Shown here one piece after another: positions 20,016-28,379 of a stretch of DNA of 64,000 nucleotides. The stretch is from Gallionella sp. GTDB taxonomy: Bacteria > Pseudomonadota > Gammaproteobacteria > Burkholderiales > Gallionellaceae. The DNA is taken from positions 1-64,000 of the forward strand of contig JAQTTY010000005.1 of the NCBI GenBank assembly GCA_028710525.1, given 5' to 3'. The translations under genes were made by a program, and so were the position numbers. A model generated the notes under the pieces. The model worked only from the letters and a program-made list of their open reading frames with translations. It did not search any database and was not told where the DNA came from. How positions within the stretch are numbered: position 1 is the stretch's first letter; the number at the start of each line of letters is the position of its first letter.

Positions 20016-21425
20016 TCAATAACGGTAGTGGTTAGCCTTGTATGGGCCTTCCTTAGGCACGCTGATGTAAACAGCTTGCACGTCAGTCAGTTCAGTCAAC
20101 TGCGCGTTCAGTGTGGTCAATTGCAGACGCGCCACTTTCTCGTCCAGATGCTTAGGCAGTGTGTATACGCCCACTGGATATTCAGCCGTGCGTGTGTACA
20201 ACTCGATCTGCGCGATGGTCTGGTTCGCGAACGAAGAAGACATCACATAAGAAGGATGGCCAGTACCACAACCCAAGTTCACCAAACGGCCTTCAGCCAA
20301 CAACAGGATGGAACGACCAGTAGGGAAAGTCACCAGATCGACTTGAGGCTTGACGTTGGTCCATGGGTATTGCTTCAGCGAAGCAACGTCGATTTCGTTG
20401 TCGAAGTGACCGATGTTGCACACGATAGCCTGATGCTTCATCTTAACCATGTGGTCATGCGTGATGACATGGAAGTTACCGGTGGTGGTGACGAAGATAT
20501 CGCCATGCTCACACGCGTAATCCATGGTCACGACGCGGTAGCCTTCCATTGCAGCTTGCAGCGCACAGATAGGATCGATCTCAGTCACCCATACTTGTGC
20601 GGACAAAGCGCGCATCGCTTGAGCAGAACCCTTACCCACGTCACCGTAACCTGCGATAACAGCGATCTTGCCCGCGATCATCACGTCAGTCGCGCGCTTG
20701 ATACCGTCTACCAAAGACTCACGGCAACCGTAAAGGTTGTCGAACTTGGACTTGGTTACGGAGTCGTTAACGTTGATGGCAGGGAACTTCAGTTCGCCGC
20801 GCTCATGCATTTGGTACAGACGATGCACACCGGTGGTGGTCTCTTCGGTTACGCCCTTAATCGCCGCCAGACGGGTGGAGTACCAAGTCTTGTCGGTTGC
20901 CAACTTAGCCTTGATGGAAGCGAACAAGCAGGTCTCTTCTTCGGAGCCAGGATTGTTCAACAGGGTCGCATCTTTCTCAGCACGTGCACCTAGATGTAAC
21001 AGCAAAGTCGCGTCGCCGCCGTCATCCAAGATCATGTTGGAGTAACCACCGTCGGTCCACTCGAAGATGCGGTGAGTGTAGTCCCAATACTCAGTCAAGG
21101 ACTCGCCCTTAATCGCAAATACAGGCGTACCAGTCGCCGCGATCGCTGCAGCAGCGTGATCTTGTGTGGAGTAGATATTGCAAGAAGCCCAACGCACTTG
21201 TGCGCCCAGAGCAGTCAATGTCTCGATCAACACGCCGGTCTGGATAGTCATGTGCAAAGAACCCGTGATGCGCGCGCCCTTAAGCGGTTGTGTCTTGGCG
21301 AATTCGTTACGGATAGCCATCAGGCCAGGCATCTCGATCTCGGCGATGGTCAGTTCTTTACGGCCCCATGCAGCGAGGGACATGTCGGCGACGATGTAGT
21401 CGGTGAAATTTGTTGCAGCGTTCAT
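20016..21425 (-). CDS. ahcY: S-adenosylhomocysteinase AhcY
   Basis: AhcY hydrolyses SAH to homocysteine and adenosine, relieving product inhibition of methyltransferases. The 469-residue protein has [18 protein letters not shown], the NAD-binding [20 protein letters not shown] with the active-site Lys, and the C-terminal [12 protein letters not shown]. Start 21425 is chosen because GGAG lies 5 bases upstream; an in-frame ATG at 21440 sits inside the riboswitch hairpin and has no ribosome-binding site. It is the first gene of an operon with tfoX-like, holin-like and metF genes. Confidence 0.97.
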   Translation of the reverse strand: MNAATNFTDYIVADMSLAAWGRKELTIAEIEMPGLMAIRNEFAKTQPLKGARITGSLHMTIQTGVLIETLTALGAQVRWASCNIYSTQDHAAAAIAATGTPVFAIKGESLTEYWDYTHRIFEWTDGGYSNMILDDGGDATLLLHLGARAEKDATLLNNPGSEEETCLFASIKAKLATDKTWYSTRLAAIKGVTEETTTGVHRLYQMHERGELKFPAINVNDSVTKSKFDNLYGCRESLVDGIKRATDVMIAGKIAVIAGYGDVGKGSAQAMRALSAQVWVTEIDPICALQAAMEGYRVVTMDYACEHGDIFVTTTGNFHVITHDHMVKMKHQAIVCNIGHFDNEIDVASLKQYPWTNVKPQVDLVTFPTGRSILLLAEGRLVNLGCGTGHPSYVMSSSFANQTIAQIELYTRTAEYPVGVYTLPKHLDEKVARLQLTTLNAQLTELTDVQAVYISVPKEGPYKANHYRY

Positions 21426-21430
21426 AGCAG

Positions 21431-21458
21431 CTCCATTCATAAAAGGTTAAATGAATGG
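21431..21458 (-). promoter_or_regulatory. Shine-Dalgarno-sequestering hairpin of ahcY
   Basis: On the minus strand CCATTCAT (21458–21451) can pair perfectly with ATGAATGG (21440–21433) around a 10-base loop. The last two G of the stem are the first two bases of the ahcY Shine-Dalgarno GGAG (21434–21431). The first two C of the stem are also the last two bases of the riboswitch pseudoknot strand, so hairpin and pseudoknot compete. Confidence 0.75.
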
Positions 21459-21528
21459 GTGCAGTTGCTTAAAGAATCCGAGCCTAACGGGGGAATGAGG
21501 AACAAACCCGCTGCAGCACCCCTCGGAG
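21457..21528 (-). ncRNA. S-adenosylhomocysteine (SAH) riboswitch
   Basis: The ahcY leader matches the SAH aptamer. P1 is TCCGAG (21527–21522) with CTCGGA (21482–21477). The conserved GGGGTGCTGCAGC follows. P2 is AGCGGG (21512–21507) with CCCGTT (21491–21486). GTTAGGCTCGG is conserved. The pseudoknot pairs GGGTGC (21521–21516) with GCACCC (21462–21457). This class activates ahcY when SAH accumulates in beta- and gammaproteobacteria. The assignment is from remembered consensus; no covariance model was run. Confidence 0.88.
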
Positions 21529-21535
21529 GGCGCGG

Positions 21536-21563
21536 ATTATAAATGGAAAACGGAAAATCCCAA
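21536..21563 (-). promoter_or_regulatory. Promoter of the ahcY operon
   Basis: On the minus strand a perfect -10 TATAAT (21541–21536) is preceded by a weaker -35 TTGGGA (21563–21558) with a 16-bp spacer. The predicted transcript would begin near 21529, directly at the 5' edge of the riboswitch aptamer. Confidence 0.7.
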
Positions 21564-21651
21564 AATCAGGGCTTGGAGCGTGTTTTGGTAGGCGCAGGCT
21601 TGATCGAAAAAGTCATTCGCAATCAAGCTAGTACCTACTCAGTCGCTCACT

Positions 21652-22362
21652 TTATTTTGCGAGCTTCAGTCCGCTCACTTTGTAGAAGTTCTGCAAGTCG
21701 CTCAAGTCATCGAACACCGCCGCCGCACCAGTAAAATCCTGATTGCGCGTGTAGTGGTTGATGGTGACATAGGTTTTGATACCGGCCGCGAGGCTAGATC
21801 TCAAACCGTTCTCAGAATCTTCCAACGCGATACAGTCGCTCGCCTTGATGCCCATCTTGTCCAACACCCAGAAATAGATGTCCGGTGCAGGCTTCTTGTG
21901 CGGCACGATGTCGCCGCAACCGTTGGCTGCAAAGTAACCTTCCCAATTTTTACCCAGCGCCACTTCCAGCAACGCCGCAACGTTTTGCGGTGTGGTGGTG
22001 GTAGCAATCGCTAGCGTGATGCCAGCAGCATGCGCTTCGGTGATGAGCTGCTTAACACCCGGACGTAGCGGGATGTTCCCGGCTGCCAACATGGTGGTGT
22101 AGTGCTTGGTTTTAACTGCATGCAGATGCTTCACATACTCATCGAAGTCAGCCGGCTTCTCGTAACCCTTAAGGAAATCGCTGACGAAATATTTGATGCG
22201 TTCCTTGCCGCCAGTGACTTTAAGCAGTTTGTCGTACATCGCTACATCCCAACTCCAGTCCAGCCCGCACTCGGCGAAAGCCTTATTAAAGGAAAGGCGG
22301 TGTCCGTCTTCGGTATCGGCTAAGGTGCCGTCCACGTCAAAAATAATGGCTTTGATAGTCAT
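21652..22362 (-). CDS. cbbY: CbbY-type HAD phosphatase (xylulose-1,5-bisphosphate phosphatase)
   Basis: The 236-residue HAD subfamily IA protein has the nucleophile motif DVDGTLADTE (residues 9–18; Asp9, Asp11), motif II in IATTTTP, Lys in HKKPAPDIY and acidic motif EDSENG. The cap segment WSWDVAMYDKLLKVTGGKERI closely follows Rhodobacter CbbY, which removes the RuBisCO inhibitor xylulose-1,5-bisphosphate. It therefore suggests a Calvin cycle in this organism, although no RuBisCO genes are in the window. A generic HAD sugar phosphatase is the alternative. Confidence 0.82.
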   Translation of the reverse strand: MTIKAIIFDVDGTLADTEDGHRLSFNKAFAECGLDWSWDVAMYDKLLKVTGGKERIKYFVSDFLKGYEKPADFDEYVKHLHAVKTKHYTTMLAAGNIPLRPGVKQLITEAHAAGITLAIATTTTPQNVAALLEVALGKNWEGYFAANGCGDIVPHKKPAPDIYFWVLDKMGIKASDCIALEDSENGLRSSLAAGIKTYVTINHYTRNQDFTGAAAVFDDLSDLQNFYKVSGLKLAK

Positions 22363-22400
22363 AAGTTTTCATCCAAATGAAAGTAAGAAAAAGAAAAAAC

Positions 22401-22513
22401 TGTCCACGAAAGGCACGAACAAAACCAAACGAAAAAACATTTCTTTTACCTCCAACTTGTACTGACTATAGAGGGAGTTTAATTTTTCGTGCTTTTCGTG
22501 CTTTTCGTGGACA
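22401..22513. repeat. Intergenic inverted repeat, family A, copy 1
   Basis: The left arm TGTCCACGAAAGGCACGAA (22401–22419) and right arm TTCGTGCTTTTCGTGGACA (22495–22513) are inverted repeats matching at 18 of 19 positions. The middle is A/T-rich and unrelated to copy 2. It fills the cbbY–ffh gap. A second copy with the same arms lies at 40,865–40,952. Confidence 0.85.
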
Positions 22514-22527
22514 AAGGTTGTTTATTG

Positions 22528-23877
22528 TTAGCGCATACCGGGCAACTTGCCTGCCATACCGCGCATCATCTTGGCCATGCCGCCCTTGCTGAACATCTTC
22601 ATCATCTTCTGCGTCTGTTCGAACTGGTTAAGCAACTGATTCACATGCATCACCTGCACGCCCGCTCCCATGGCAATACGACGCTTGCGTGAGGCCTTGA
22701 TGAGTTCTGGCTTGCTGCGCTCCGCCATCGTCATAGAATTGATGATGCCTTCTAAACGATTGATGGCCTTGTCGTCCACCTTGGCACCGGCAGCCGCTTG
22801 GCTCAGTTGTGCGGGTAGTTTATCCATCATCGCAGACATGCCACCCATCTTGCGCATCTGCACCATCTGCATCTTAAAGTCGTTCAGATCGAAGCCCTTG
22901 CCGGTCTTCATCTTATTGGCGAGCTTCTCCGCCTCGGCGTGATCTACTTCGCGGTGCGCTTCTTCGATCAGCGACAGAACGTCGCCCATACCCAATACGC
23001 GAGATGCCATACGCTCAGGATGGAAAGCTTCCAAGCCGTTGGCCTTTTCGCTCACACCAATGAATTTGATGGGCTTGCCAGTGATATTGCGAACGGACAA
23101 TGCAGCACCGCCGCGCGCATCACCGTCTAGCTTGGTCAGCACGATACCGGTCAGCGGCAACGCTTCACCAAATGCCTTGGCGGTATTAACAGCATCCTGA
23201 CCTGTCATGGCATCAACTACGAACAGCGTTTCGATAGGGTCGAGCAAGGCATGCAACTGCTTGATCTCATCCATCATCGCAGCGTCTATGGCTAGACGGC
23301 CCGCGGTGTCGACGATTAACACGTCATGATGATGCTTGCGCGCAAAATCCAGCGCGTCATACGCGATGTCTTTAGGTTTCTGGCTGATATCGGAAGTGAA
23401 GAAATCGATGTCCAGTTGTGAGGCCAAGGTGCGCAGTTGCTCGATCGCAGCAGGTCTATAGATATCGCAACTGACCAACAACACTTTCTTCTTCTGCTGA
23501 TCGCGCAACAATTTGGCTAGCTTGCCCGCGGTGGTGGTCTTACCCGCACCCTGTAGGCCGGCCATTAAGATGACCGCAGGCGGAACGGCGGCGAGATTCA
23601 GCGCATCGTTGTGTTCGCCCATCAGCTTGGTCAGCTCACGATGCACCACACCAATAAAGGCCTGGCCGGGATTCAGATTGCCGATGACTTCGTGACCGAG
23701 CGCCGCGACCTTGACTTGTGCGATGAACTCCTTGACTACAGGCAAGGCCACGTCGGCTTCCAGCAAGGCCATACGCACTTCGCGCAGCGCATCCTGAATA
23801 TTAGTTTCGGACAAGCGCGCTTGTCCGCGCAGGTTCTTAATGACGCCGGATAGGCGTTGGGTGAGGTTGTCTAGCAT
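22528..23877 (-). CDS. ffh: Signal recognition particle GTPase Ffh
   Basis: Ffh binds 4.5S RNA and signal sequences of nascent membrane proteins and delivers ribosomes to FtsY. The 449-residue protein has the N-domain, P-loop GLQGAGKTT (residues 107–115), DTAGRL, TKLDGDARGGAAL (G4/closing loop) and a C-terminal Met-rich M domain (MKMFSKGGMAKMMRGM) with the RNA-binding RRIAMGAGVQV. Length is normal. It is divergent from ypjD, a pairing seen across proteobacteria. Confidence 0.97.
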   Translation of the reverse strand: MLDNLTQRLSGVIKNLRGQARLSETNIQDALREVRMALLEADVALPVVKEFIAQVKVAALGHEVIGNLNPGQAFIGVVHRELTKLMGEHNDALNLAAVPPAVILMAGLQGAGKTTTAGKLAKLLRDQQKKKVLLVSCDIYRPAAIEQLRTLASQLDIDFFTSDISQKPKDIAYDALDFARKHHHDVLIVDTAGRLAIDAAMMDEIKQLHALLDPIETLFVVDAMTGQDAVNTAKAFGEALPLTGIVLTKLDGDARGGAALSVRNITGKPIKFIGVSEKANGLEAFHPERMASRVLGMGDVLSLIEEAHREVDHAEAEKLANKMKTGKGFDLNDFKMQMVQMRKMGGMSAMMDKLPAQLSQAAAGAKVDDKAINRLEGIINSMTMAERSKPELIKASRKRRIAMGAGVQVMHVNQLLNQFEQTQKMMKMFSKGGMAKMMRGMAGKLPGMR

Positions 23878-23934
23878 GAGTTGAGCGTGCGAGATAGTGT
23901 AGAATCTGCGAAGTCTAAAACATCCTGCTTAAAA

Positions 23935-24747
23935 ATGCCTAGCCTTCTCATCGCCACACTGACCTTCCTTGCCTATGCTGGCTTGTCCGCGTACTTCTGG
24001 CGTGCACAGAACGACGGTGACACAGATAGCTTGAGCCGTGGTGCAGTGGGCCATCTGATTTTGGTACCCCTAGCTTTGCATGGATACATCCTAGGTAGTG
24101 ACATGTTTGCCGATGGCGACTTTGATTTTGGCTTGCTCAATGCCTTGTCGCTAATCTTCTGGCTGACCTTGGCGATCTATTGGGTATCGCGCTTTTTCTA
24201 TCCCATCGGACAATTGATGACGCTGGTTCTGCCATTGGCAGCTATCGTCGCAGTCTTGCCCTCGGCGTTTCCCAGCGACCATCCCCTCAGCCATACCGCC
24301 TTGCCCGCATTCAGCGCACATATCGGTGCGGCGATGCTGGCTTATAGCCTGTTCACCATCGCGATGCTGCACGCGGTTTTGATCTCGCAGGTTGAAAAAC
24401 GCTTGCATCAGGCTTCGTTGCCGCGCGTGCTGCGCAACCTACCGCCGCTGATGACAATGGAAAGCCTGTTATTCCGCATCATCGGTATCGGCTTCGTGGT
24501 GCTTACCCTGACGTTGGGCTCGGGCGTACTGTTCGCCGAAGAGATCTTCGGCAAGGCTTGGCAGTTCAACCATAAGGTCGTGTTCGGCTTCCTCTCTTGG
24601 CTGGTATTCGCCGTGCTGCTGTGGGGACACACCCAATACGGCTGGCGCGGTAAAGTGGCGGTACGCTGGACTCTGAGCGGCTTCGGCTTCCTGCTACTGG
24701 CCTATCTCGGCACACAGTTTGTCACTGAAGTACTGCTGCGCCGCTAG
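23935..24747 (+). CDS. ypjD: YpjD/CcsA-like cytochrome c assembly family membrane protein
   Basis: The 270-residue inner-membrane protein has about eight hydrophobic spans and belongs to the cytochrome c assembly (CcmC/CcsA/HemX) family. Seen are SAHIGAAMLAYSLFTIAMLHAVL and FNHKVVFGFLSWLVFAVLLWGH with conserved His residues that may ligate haem. The function of YpjD is not settled. Start 23935 is the first ATG giving a membrane-type N-terminus; a TTG at 23881 lies next to the divergent ffh start. Confidence 0.82.
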   Translation: MPSLLIATLTFLAYAGLSAYFWRAQNDGDTDSLSRGAVGHLILVPLALHGYILGSDMFADGDFDFGLLNALSLIFWLTLAIYWVSRFFYPIGQLMTLVLPLAAIVAVLPSAFPSDHPLSHTALPAFSAHIGAAMLAYSLFTIAMLHAVLISQVEKRLHQASLPRVLRNLPPLMTMESLLFRIIGIGFVVLTLTLGSGVLFAEEIFGKAWQFNHKVVFGFLSWLVFAVLLWGHTQYGWRGKVAVRWTLSGFGFLLLAYLGTQFVTEVLLRR

Positions 24748-24779
24748 AACCCTTGTATTTCCTCATTGTTTCCTGACAC

Positions 24780-24809
24780 TTGCGTAGTCGGGAAGAATTG
24801 GCGTAGAAT
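24780..24809 (+). promoter_or_regulatory. Probable promoter of the rpsP operon
   Basis: A TTGCGT box (24780–24785), an 18-bp spacer and a -10 TAGAAT (24804–24809) are followed by the GC-rich CCGCGCCCC. The same TAGAAT plus GC-rich discriminator occurs at the rrn promoters, as expected for a stringently controlled ribosomal-protein operon. The -35 match is weak. Confidence 0.5.
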
Positions 24810-24852
24810 CCGCGCCCCTTCGCTGGGCTTAATTTTTAGATAGGTTTTTATT

Positions 24853-25110
24853 ATGGTCATCATTCGTCTTTCCCGTGGCGGTTCCAAGAACCGTCCTTTC
24901 TACAACGTAGTAGTTGCCGATTCCCGCAATCGTCGCGATGGTCGTTTCATCGAGCGCGTAGGTTTCTACAACTCCGTTGCTACTGAAAAACAAGAAGCAC
25001 TGCGCCTGGATCTGGCACGTGTGGCTCACTGGCAAAGCAAGGGCGCGCAATTGAGCGACGCCGTGGCTAAGTTGGTTAAGCGCGCTGGTGCCGCAACTGC
25101 TGCAGCCTAA
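24853..25110 (+). CDS. rpsP: 30S ribosomal protein S16
   Basis: An 85-residue protein with the S16 signature [22 protein letters not shown] and [17 protein letters not shown]. It is the first gene of the widely conserved rpsP–rimM–trmD–rplS operon. The ATG at 24853 follows an A/T-rich leader. Confidence 0.98.
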   Translation: MVIIRLSRGGSKNRPFYNVVVADSRNRRDGRFIERVGFYNSVATEKQEALRLDLARVAHWQSKGAQLSDAVAKLVKRAGAATAAA

Positions 25111-25123
25111 AGACACGCAGCCC

Positions 25124-25627
25124 ATGGTGATCATGGGTCGCGTGGCATCCGCACACGGCATAAAAGGCTGGATCAAGGTCCAGCCTTTTACTGAGTATGT
25201 GGATAGCCTGCTGCAATATCCCACTTGGTGGTTAGGTGAACAGGAGCAAGGGCCTTGGCGTGAAGTCGAAGTCCTGAAATGCGAAGCTCATCTCAAGGTC
25301 GTGGCAGCAATGCTGCCCAACTGCCCAGATCGGACTGCTGCAGAGAAGCTGAAAGGCTGGCTGATAGCTGTACCGCGCGAACAGTTGCCGGAACAACCAG
25401 AAGACGAGTACTACTGGTCTGACTTGATAGGCTTAACAGTCATCAATGAAGCCGGAGAAGATTTGGGCAAGGTAGAGCAACTGCTGGAAACCGGTGCGAA
25501 TCAGGTATTGATGGTGAACGGCGCAAGCGGGCAATTGTTGATACCTTTTGTAGCATCAGCCATCAAGCAGGTTGATATACAGAATAAGTTCATCAAAGTG
25601 GACTGGGCAGCGGATTACTTGAAATGA
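25124..25627 (+). CDS. rimM: Ribosome maturation factor RimM
   Basis: RimM assists assembly of the 30S head around S19. The protein has the N-terminal [19 protein letters not shown] and a C-terminal PRC barrel ([29 protein letters not shown]). Start is uncertain: ATG 25124 gives 167 residues and lies 13 bp after rpsP; GTG 25088, overlapping rpsP, gives 179 residues and an N-terminal extension of the same length as in E. coli. Neither has a clear Shine-Dalgarno. The stop overlaps trmD by 4 bp. Confidence 0.95.
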   Translation: MVIMGRVASAHGIKGWIKVQPFTEYVDSLLQYPTWWLGEQEQGPWREVEVLKCEAHLKVVAAMLPNCPDRTAAEKLKGWLIAVPREQLPEQPEDEYYWSDLIGLTVINEAGEDLGKVEQLLETGANQVLMVNGASGQLLIPFVASAIKQVDIQNKFIKVDWAADYLK

Positions 25628-26391
25628 TCTTCGATGTGATCACGTTGTTCCCCGAGATGTTTGACGCGTTGACGCAGTACGGCATCACGCGAAGGGCGGC
25701 GGAACAAGGTCACTACCAGTTGAAGACATGGAATCCGCGAGATTTCACGACAGACAACTACCGCACCATAGACGATCGCCCTTACGGGGGAGGCCCCGGC
25801 ATGGTGATGTTGGGAGAACCGCTGGCTGCTGCGATCACTGCAGCCAATCAACGCCAGAAAGCGTGCGGTGTCAGCAGTCGTGTGGTGTATATGTCGCCAC
25901 AAGGTAGACCGCTCAGTCAAAGCGTGGTCAAAGAATTGGTAGCGCAGCCGGAGCAAGGGCTGATCCTGCTGGCGGGACGTTACGAAGGCATAGATGAACG
26001 CCTGATTCGCCAGTATGTGGATGAAGAGATATCCATCGGTGACTATGTGTTGTCCGGTGGCGAGTTGGCGGCGATGGTAGTAGTGGACAGTCTGGTGCGG
26101 CAATTACCCGGTGTGTTGGGGGATGCTGAATCGGCAGAGCAGGATTCCTTTGCGGATGGCTTGCTCGATTGCCCACACTACACTCGCCCCGAAGAGTTTA
26201 ATGGTGAAGTCGTGCCCCCAGTACTGTTGTCTGGCAACCATGCAGACATCAAACGCTGGCGACTTCAGCAGTCGTTGGGCAGAACGTGGTTGCGCAGGCC
26301 AGATTTATTGGCTGGGCGTGATCTGACTAAAGAGGAGTCTCGGCTTCTGGCAGCGTTCCAGAAGGAACAAGATCCGATAACTAAGGAGTAA
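25624..26391 (+). CDS. trmD: tRNA (guanine(37)-N1)-methyltransferase TrmD
   Basis: TrmD makes m1G37, which prevents +1 frameshifting. The 255-residue protein has the trefoil-knot SPOUT features: [10 protein letters not shown] start, [25 protein letters not shown], and [16 protein letters not shown] with the SAM-binding knot. It overlaps rimM by 4 bp and is followed by rplS 4 bp after its stop. Confidence 0.98.
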   Translation: MIFDVITLFPEMFDALTQYGITRRAAEQGHYQLKTWNPRDFTTDNYRTIDDRPYGGGPGMVMLGEPLAAAITAANQRQKACGVSSRVVYMSPQGRPLSQSVVKELVAQPEQGLILLAGRYEGIDERLIRQYVDEEISIGDYVLSGGELAAMVVVDSLVRQLPGVLGDAESAEQDSFADGLLDCPHYTRPEEFNGEVVPPVLLSGNHADIKRWRLQQSLGRTWLRRPDLLAGRDLTKEESRLLAAFQKEQDPITKE

Positions 26392-26395
26392 AGAA

Positions 26396-26758
26396 GTGAA
26401 TTTGATCGAACAATTGGAACAAGAAGAAATCGCCCGTTTGGGTAAGACCATCCCTACATTCTCACCTGGCGACACCATCGTAGTCAGCGTGAACGTGGTC
26501 GAAGGTGAACGCAAGCGCGTTCAGGCTTTCGAAGGTGTTGTTATCGCTAAGCGTAACCGTGGTCTGAACTCTGCATTCATCGTACGTAAGATCTCTTCCG
26601 GCGAAGGCGTTGAGCGTACCTTCCAAACTTACTCACCTATCATCGCTTCTATCGAAGTGAAGCGTAAAGGTGCGGTACGTCGTGCGAAGCTGTACTACCT
26701 GCGTGAGCGTTCAGGCAAGTCTGCACGTATCAAAGAGAAACTGGCAGCGCGCGCTTAA
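26396..26758 (+). CDS. rplS: 50S ribosomal protein L19
   Basis: A 120-residue protein with L19 signatures: [37 protein letters not shown] and [19 protein letters not shown]. It starts with GTG at 26396, supported by AAGGAG 7 bases upstream overlapping the trmD end. It closes the rpsP operon and is followed by a strong terminator. Confidence 0.98.
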   Translation: MNLIEQLEQEEIARLGKTIPTFSPGDTIVVSVNVVEGERKRVQAFEGVVIAKRNRGLNSAFIVRKISSGEGVERTFQTYSPIIASIEVKRKGAVRRAKLYYLRERSGKSARIKEKLAARA

Positions 26759-26785
26759 TCGCGTCAGGTTTTTCTGCAGCACAAG

Positions 26786-26811
26786 AACGGGGGCCGAGGC
26801 CCCCGTTTTTT
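26786..26811 (+). terminator. Intrinsic terminator of the rpsP–rplS operon
   Basis: A perfect 10-bp stem AACGGGGGCC / GGCCCCCGTT with a 2-base loop is followed by TTTTTT, 28 bp after rplS. Confidence 0.95.
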
Positions 26812-26839
26812 ATTGGTCGGCATCCGGTATCATCTGTGT

Positions 26840-27307
26840 ATGAGCACTTACCAAGCTATCTTCCCAACTCCCGTCGCCAAGCTCGGCATACGCTGTGATG
26901 CGCAGGGTTTACTGGGGCTGGAGTATTTGTCGCTAGACGTGGCGGAACTTGCAGCAACGAACGCGATTGCGCAGCAGGTATGTACACAACTGGAACAATA
27001 TCTACACGACCCAGACACCCCGTTCAATGTGCCGCTGCAATTGCTAGGCACTGCGCATCAGCAAAAAGTATGGCGCGCCTTGCTTGCCATCCCTTGCGGC
27101 CAGACGCGTAACTATGGTGACCTTGCCCACGAACTGGGCTCAGCTGCGCAAGCTGTAGGTCAAGCTTGTGGCGCCAACCCCATTGCACTCATCGTGCCCT
27201 GCCATCGCGTGGTGGGAAAAAACGGCTTGGGTGGTTTTATGCGTCATGCCAACGGTGAGACTCTAGACATCAAACGCTGGTTGCTTGCACATGAAGGTGT
27301 GCGATGA
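26840..27307 (+). CDS. ogt: Methylated-DNA–protein-cysteine methyltransferase
   Basis: This suicide enzyme removes O6-alkyl groups from guanine in DNA. The 155-residue protein has the active site PCHRV with acceptor Cys121, the helix-turn-helix region QKVWRALLAIPCGQTRNYGDLA and GSAAQAVGQACGANPI. No Ada-type regulatory N-terminus is present, so it is the Ogt-type. Start 26840 (MSTYQ) is preferred over an in-frame TTG at 26813, which lies right after the upstream terminator. xerD begins 48 bp downstream. Confidence 0.93.
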   Translation: MSTYQAIFPTPVAKLGIRCDAQGLLGLEYLSLDVAELAATNAIAQQVCTQLEQYLHDPDTPFNVPLQLLGTAHQQKVWRALLAIPCGQTRNYGDLAHELGSAAQAVGQACGANPIALIVPCHRVVGKNGLGGFMRHANGETLDIKRWLLAHEGVR

Positions 27308-27355
27308 GCGCAGCCCGTACTGAACACTTAGCCTCTAATCCAGACGACTAGCCTA

Positions 27356-28252
27356 ATGAACAATAACGAACTGCTAGACGAATTCAGTGATGCCTTGTGG
27401 CTGGAGGATGGTTTGTCGCGCAATACCTTGGACAGTTACCGGCGCGATCTGAATAAGTTCGCCGACTGGCTCTTAGTGAATCGCAAATTAGCCCTGCTAC
27501 ACACCTCACCCGCCGATATACAAGCCTATCTGGGTGACCTATTGCTGAAACAAAAAGCCAAGGCTAGCTCTACCGGACGCAATATCTCCAGCCTCAAACG
27601 GCTGTTCCGTTATCTACTGCGACAAAACCGCATTGCCACCGACCCGACCTTGCAAATAGACACACCCAAGTTGCCGCGCAGCTTGCCCAAGTCGCTCAGC
27701 GAGGCCGATGTGGAGGCACTGCTCAATGCGCCCGATACGCAGACACCGCTGGGCCTGCGTGACCGCGCTATGCTGGAAGTGCTCTATGCCAGCGGGCTAC
27801 GCGTCTCGGAACTGGTCACCTTGCGTGTCTCACAGGTGAGCATGGATATGGGCGTGGTGCGGGTGATGGGCAAAGGCAGCAAGGAGAGACTGGTGCCACT
27901 GGGCGAAGTCGCTTTGGAATGGCTGCGCCGTTATCTTGCTGATGGCCGCAACGTACTGCTAGGAAGCCAGAGTAGCGATGCGATGTTCGTCACGGCACGC
28001 GCCGAAGGTATGACGCGTCAAATGTTTTGGTACCTCATCAAGAAACATGCATTACGCGGCGGCTTAGCCGTGGCACTATCGCCGCACACTTTGCGTCACG
28101 CTTTTGCCACGCATCTGCTCAACCATGGTGCCGATTTGCGCGTGGTGCAGATGCTGCTCGGCCACACCGACATCTCCACCACCCAAATCTACACACACGT
28201 TGCCCGTGAAAGACTCAAGACACTGCATAGCCAACACCATCCCAGAGGGTGA
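27356..28252 (+). CDS. xerD: Site-specific tyrosine recombinase XerD
   Basis: XerD acts with XerC at dif to resolve chromosome dimers. The 298-residue protein has the N-terminal SAM-like core-binding domain (residues ~5–90) and a complete catalytic set: Arg149 (SGLRVSEL), Lys173, His244 and Arg247 (HTLRHAF), His270 (LGH) and Tyr279 (IYTH). Length and the LPKSLSEADVEALL linker fit XerD better than XerC. No integrase context (att sites, phage genes) is near, so this is the housekeeping enzyme. Confidence 0.93.
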   Translation: MNNNELLDEFSDALWLEDGLSRNTLDSYRRDLNKFADWLLVNRKLALLHTSPADIQAYLGDLLLKQKAKASSTGRNISSLKRLFRYLLRQNRIATDPTLQIDTPKLPRSLPKSLSEADVEALLNAPDTQTPLGLRDRAMLEVLYASGLRVSELVTLRVSQVSMDMGVVRVMGKGSKERLVPLGEVALEWLRRYLADGRNVLLGSQSSDAMFVTARAEGMTRQMFWYLIKKHALRGGLAVALSPHTLRHAFATHLLNHGADLRVVQMLLGHTDISTTQIYTHVARERLKTLHSQHHPRG

Positions 28253-28379
28253 TCAGGATATCTATAACCACACCGCATTCAAAATGAGTATCTAATGGAC
28301 GAAGTTGCTCATATTCAAACGATAGACTGAAACATAGCTATCCGATAATCACATCAACATCCACTCTTAAATATCTCCC

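Noticed and set aside
19914..20993. 359-codon open frame on the plus strand
   Set aside because: It is antisense to ahcY, which is a certain gene; the translation shows no domain and an unnatural His/Arg/Val bias.
27356..28252. Tyrosine recombinase as an integrase of a mobile element
   Set aside because: Length, motifs and lack of flanking att sites or cargo fit the housekeeping XerD.
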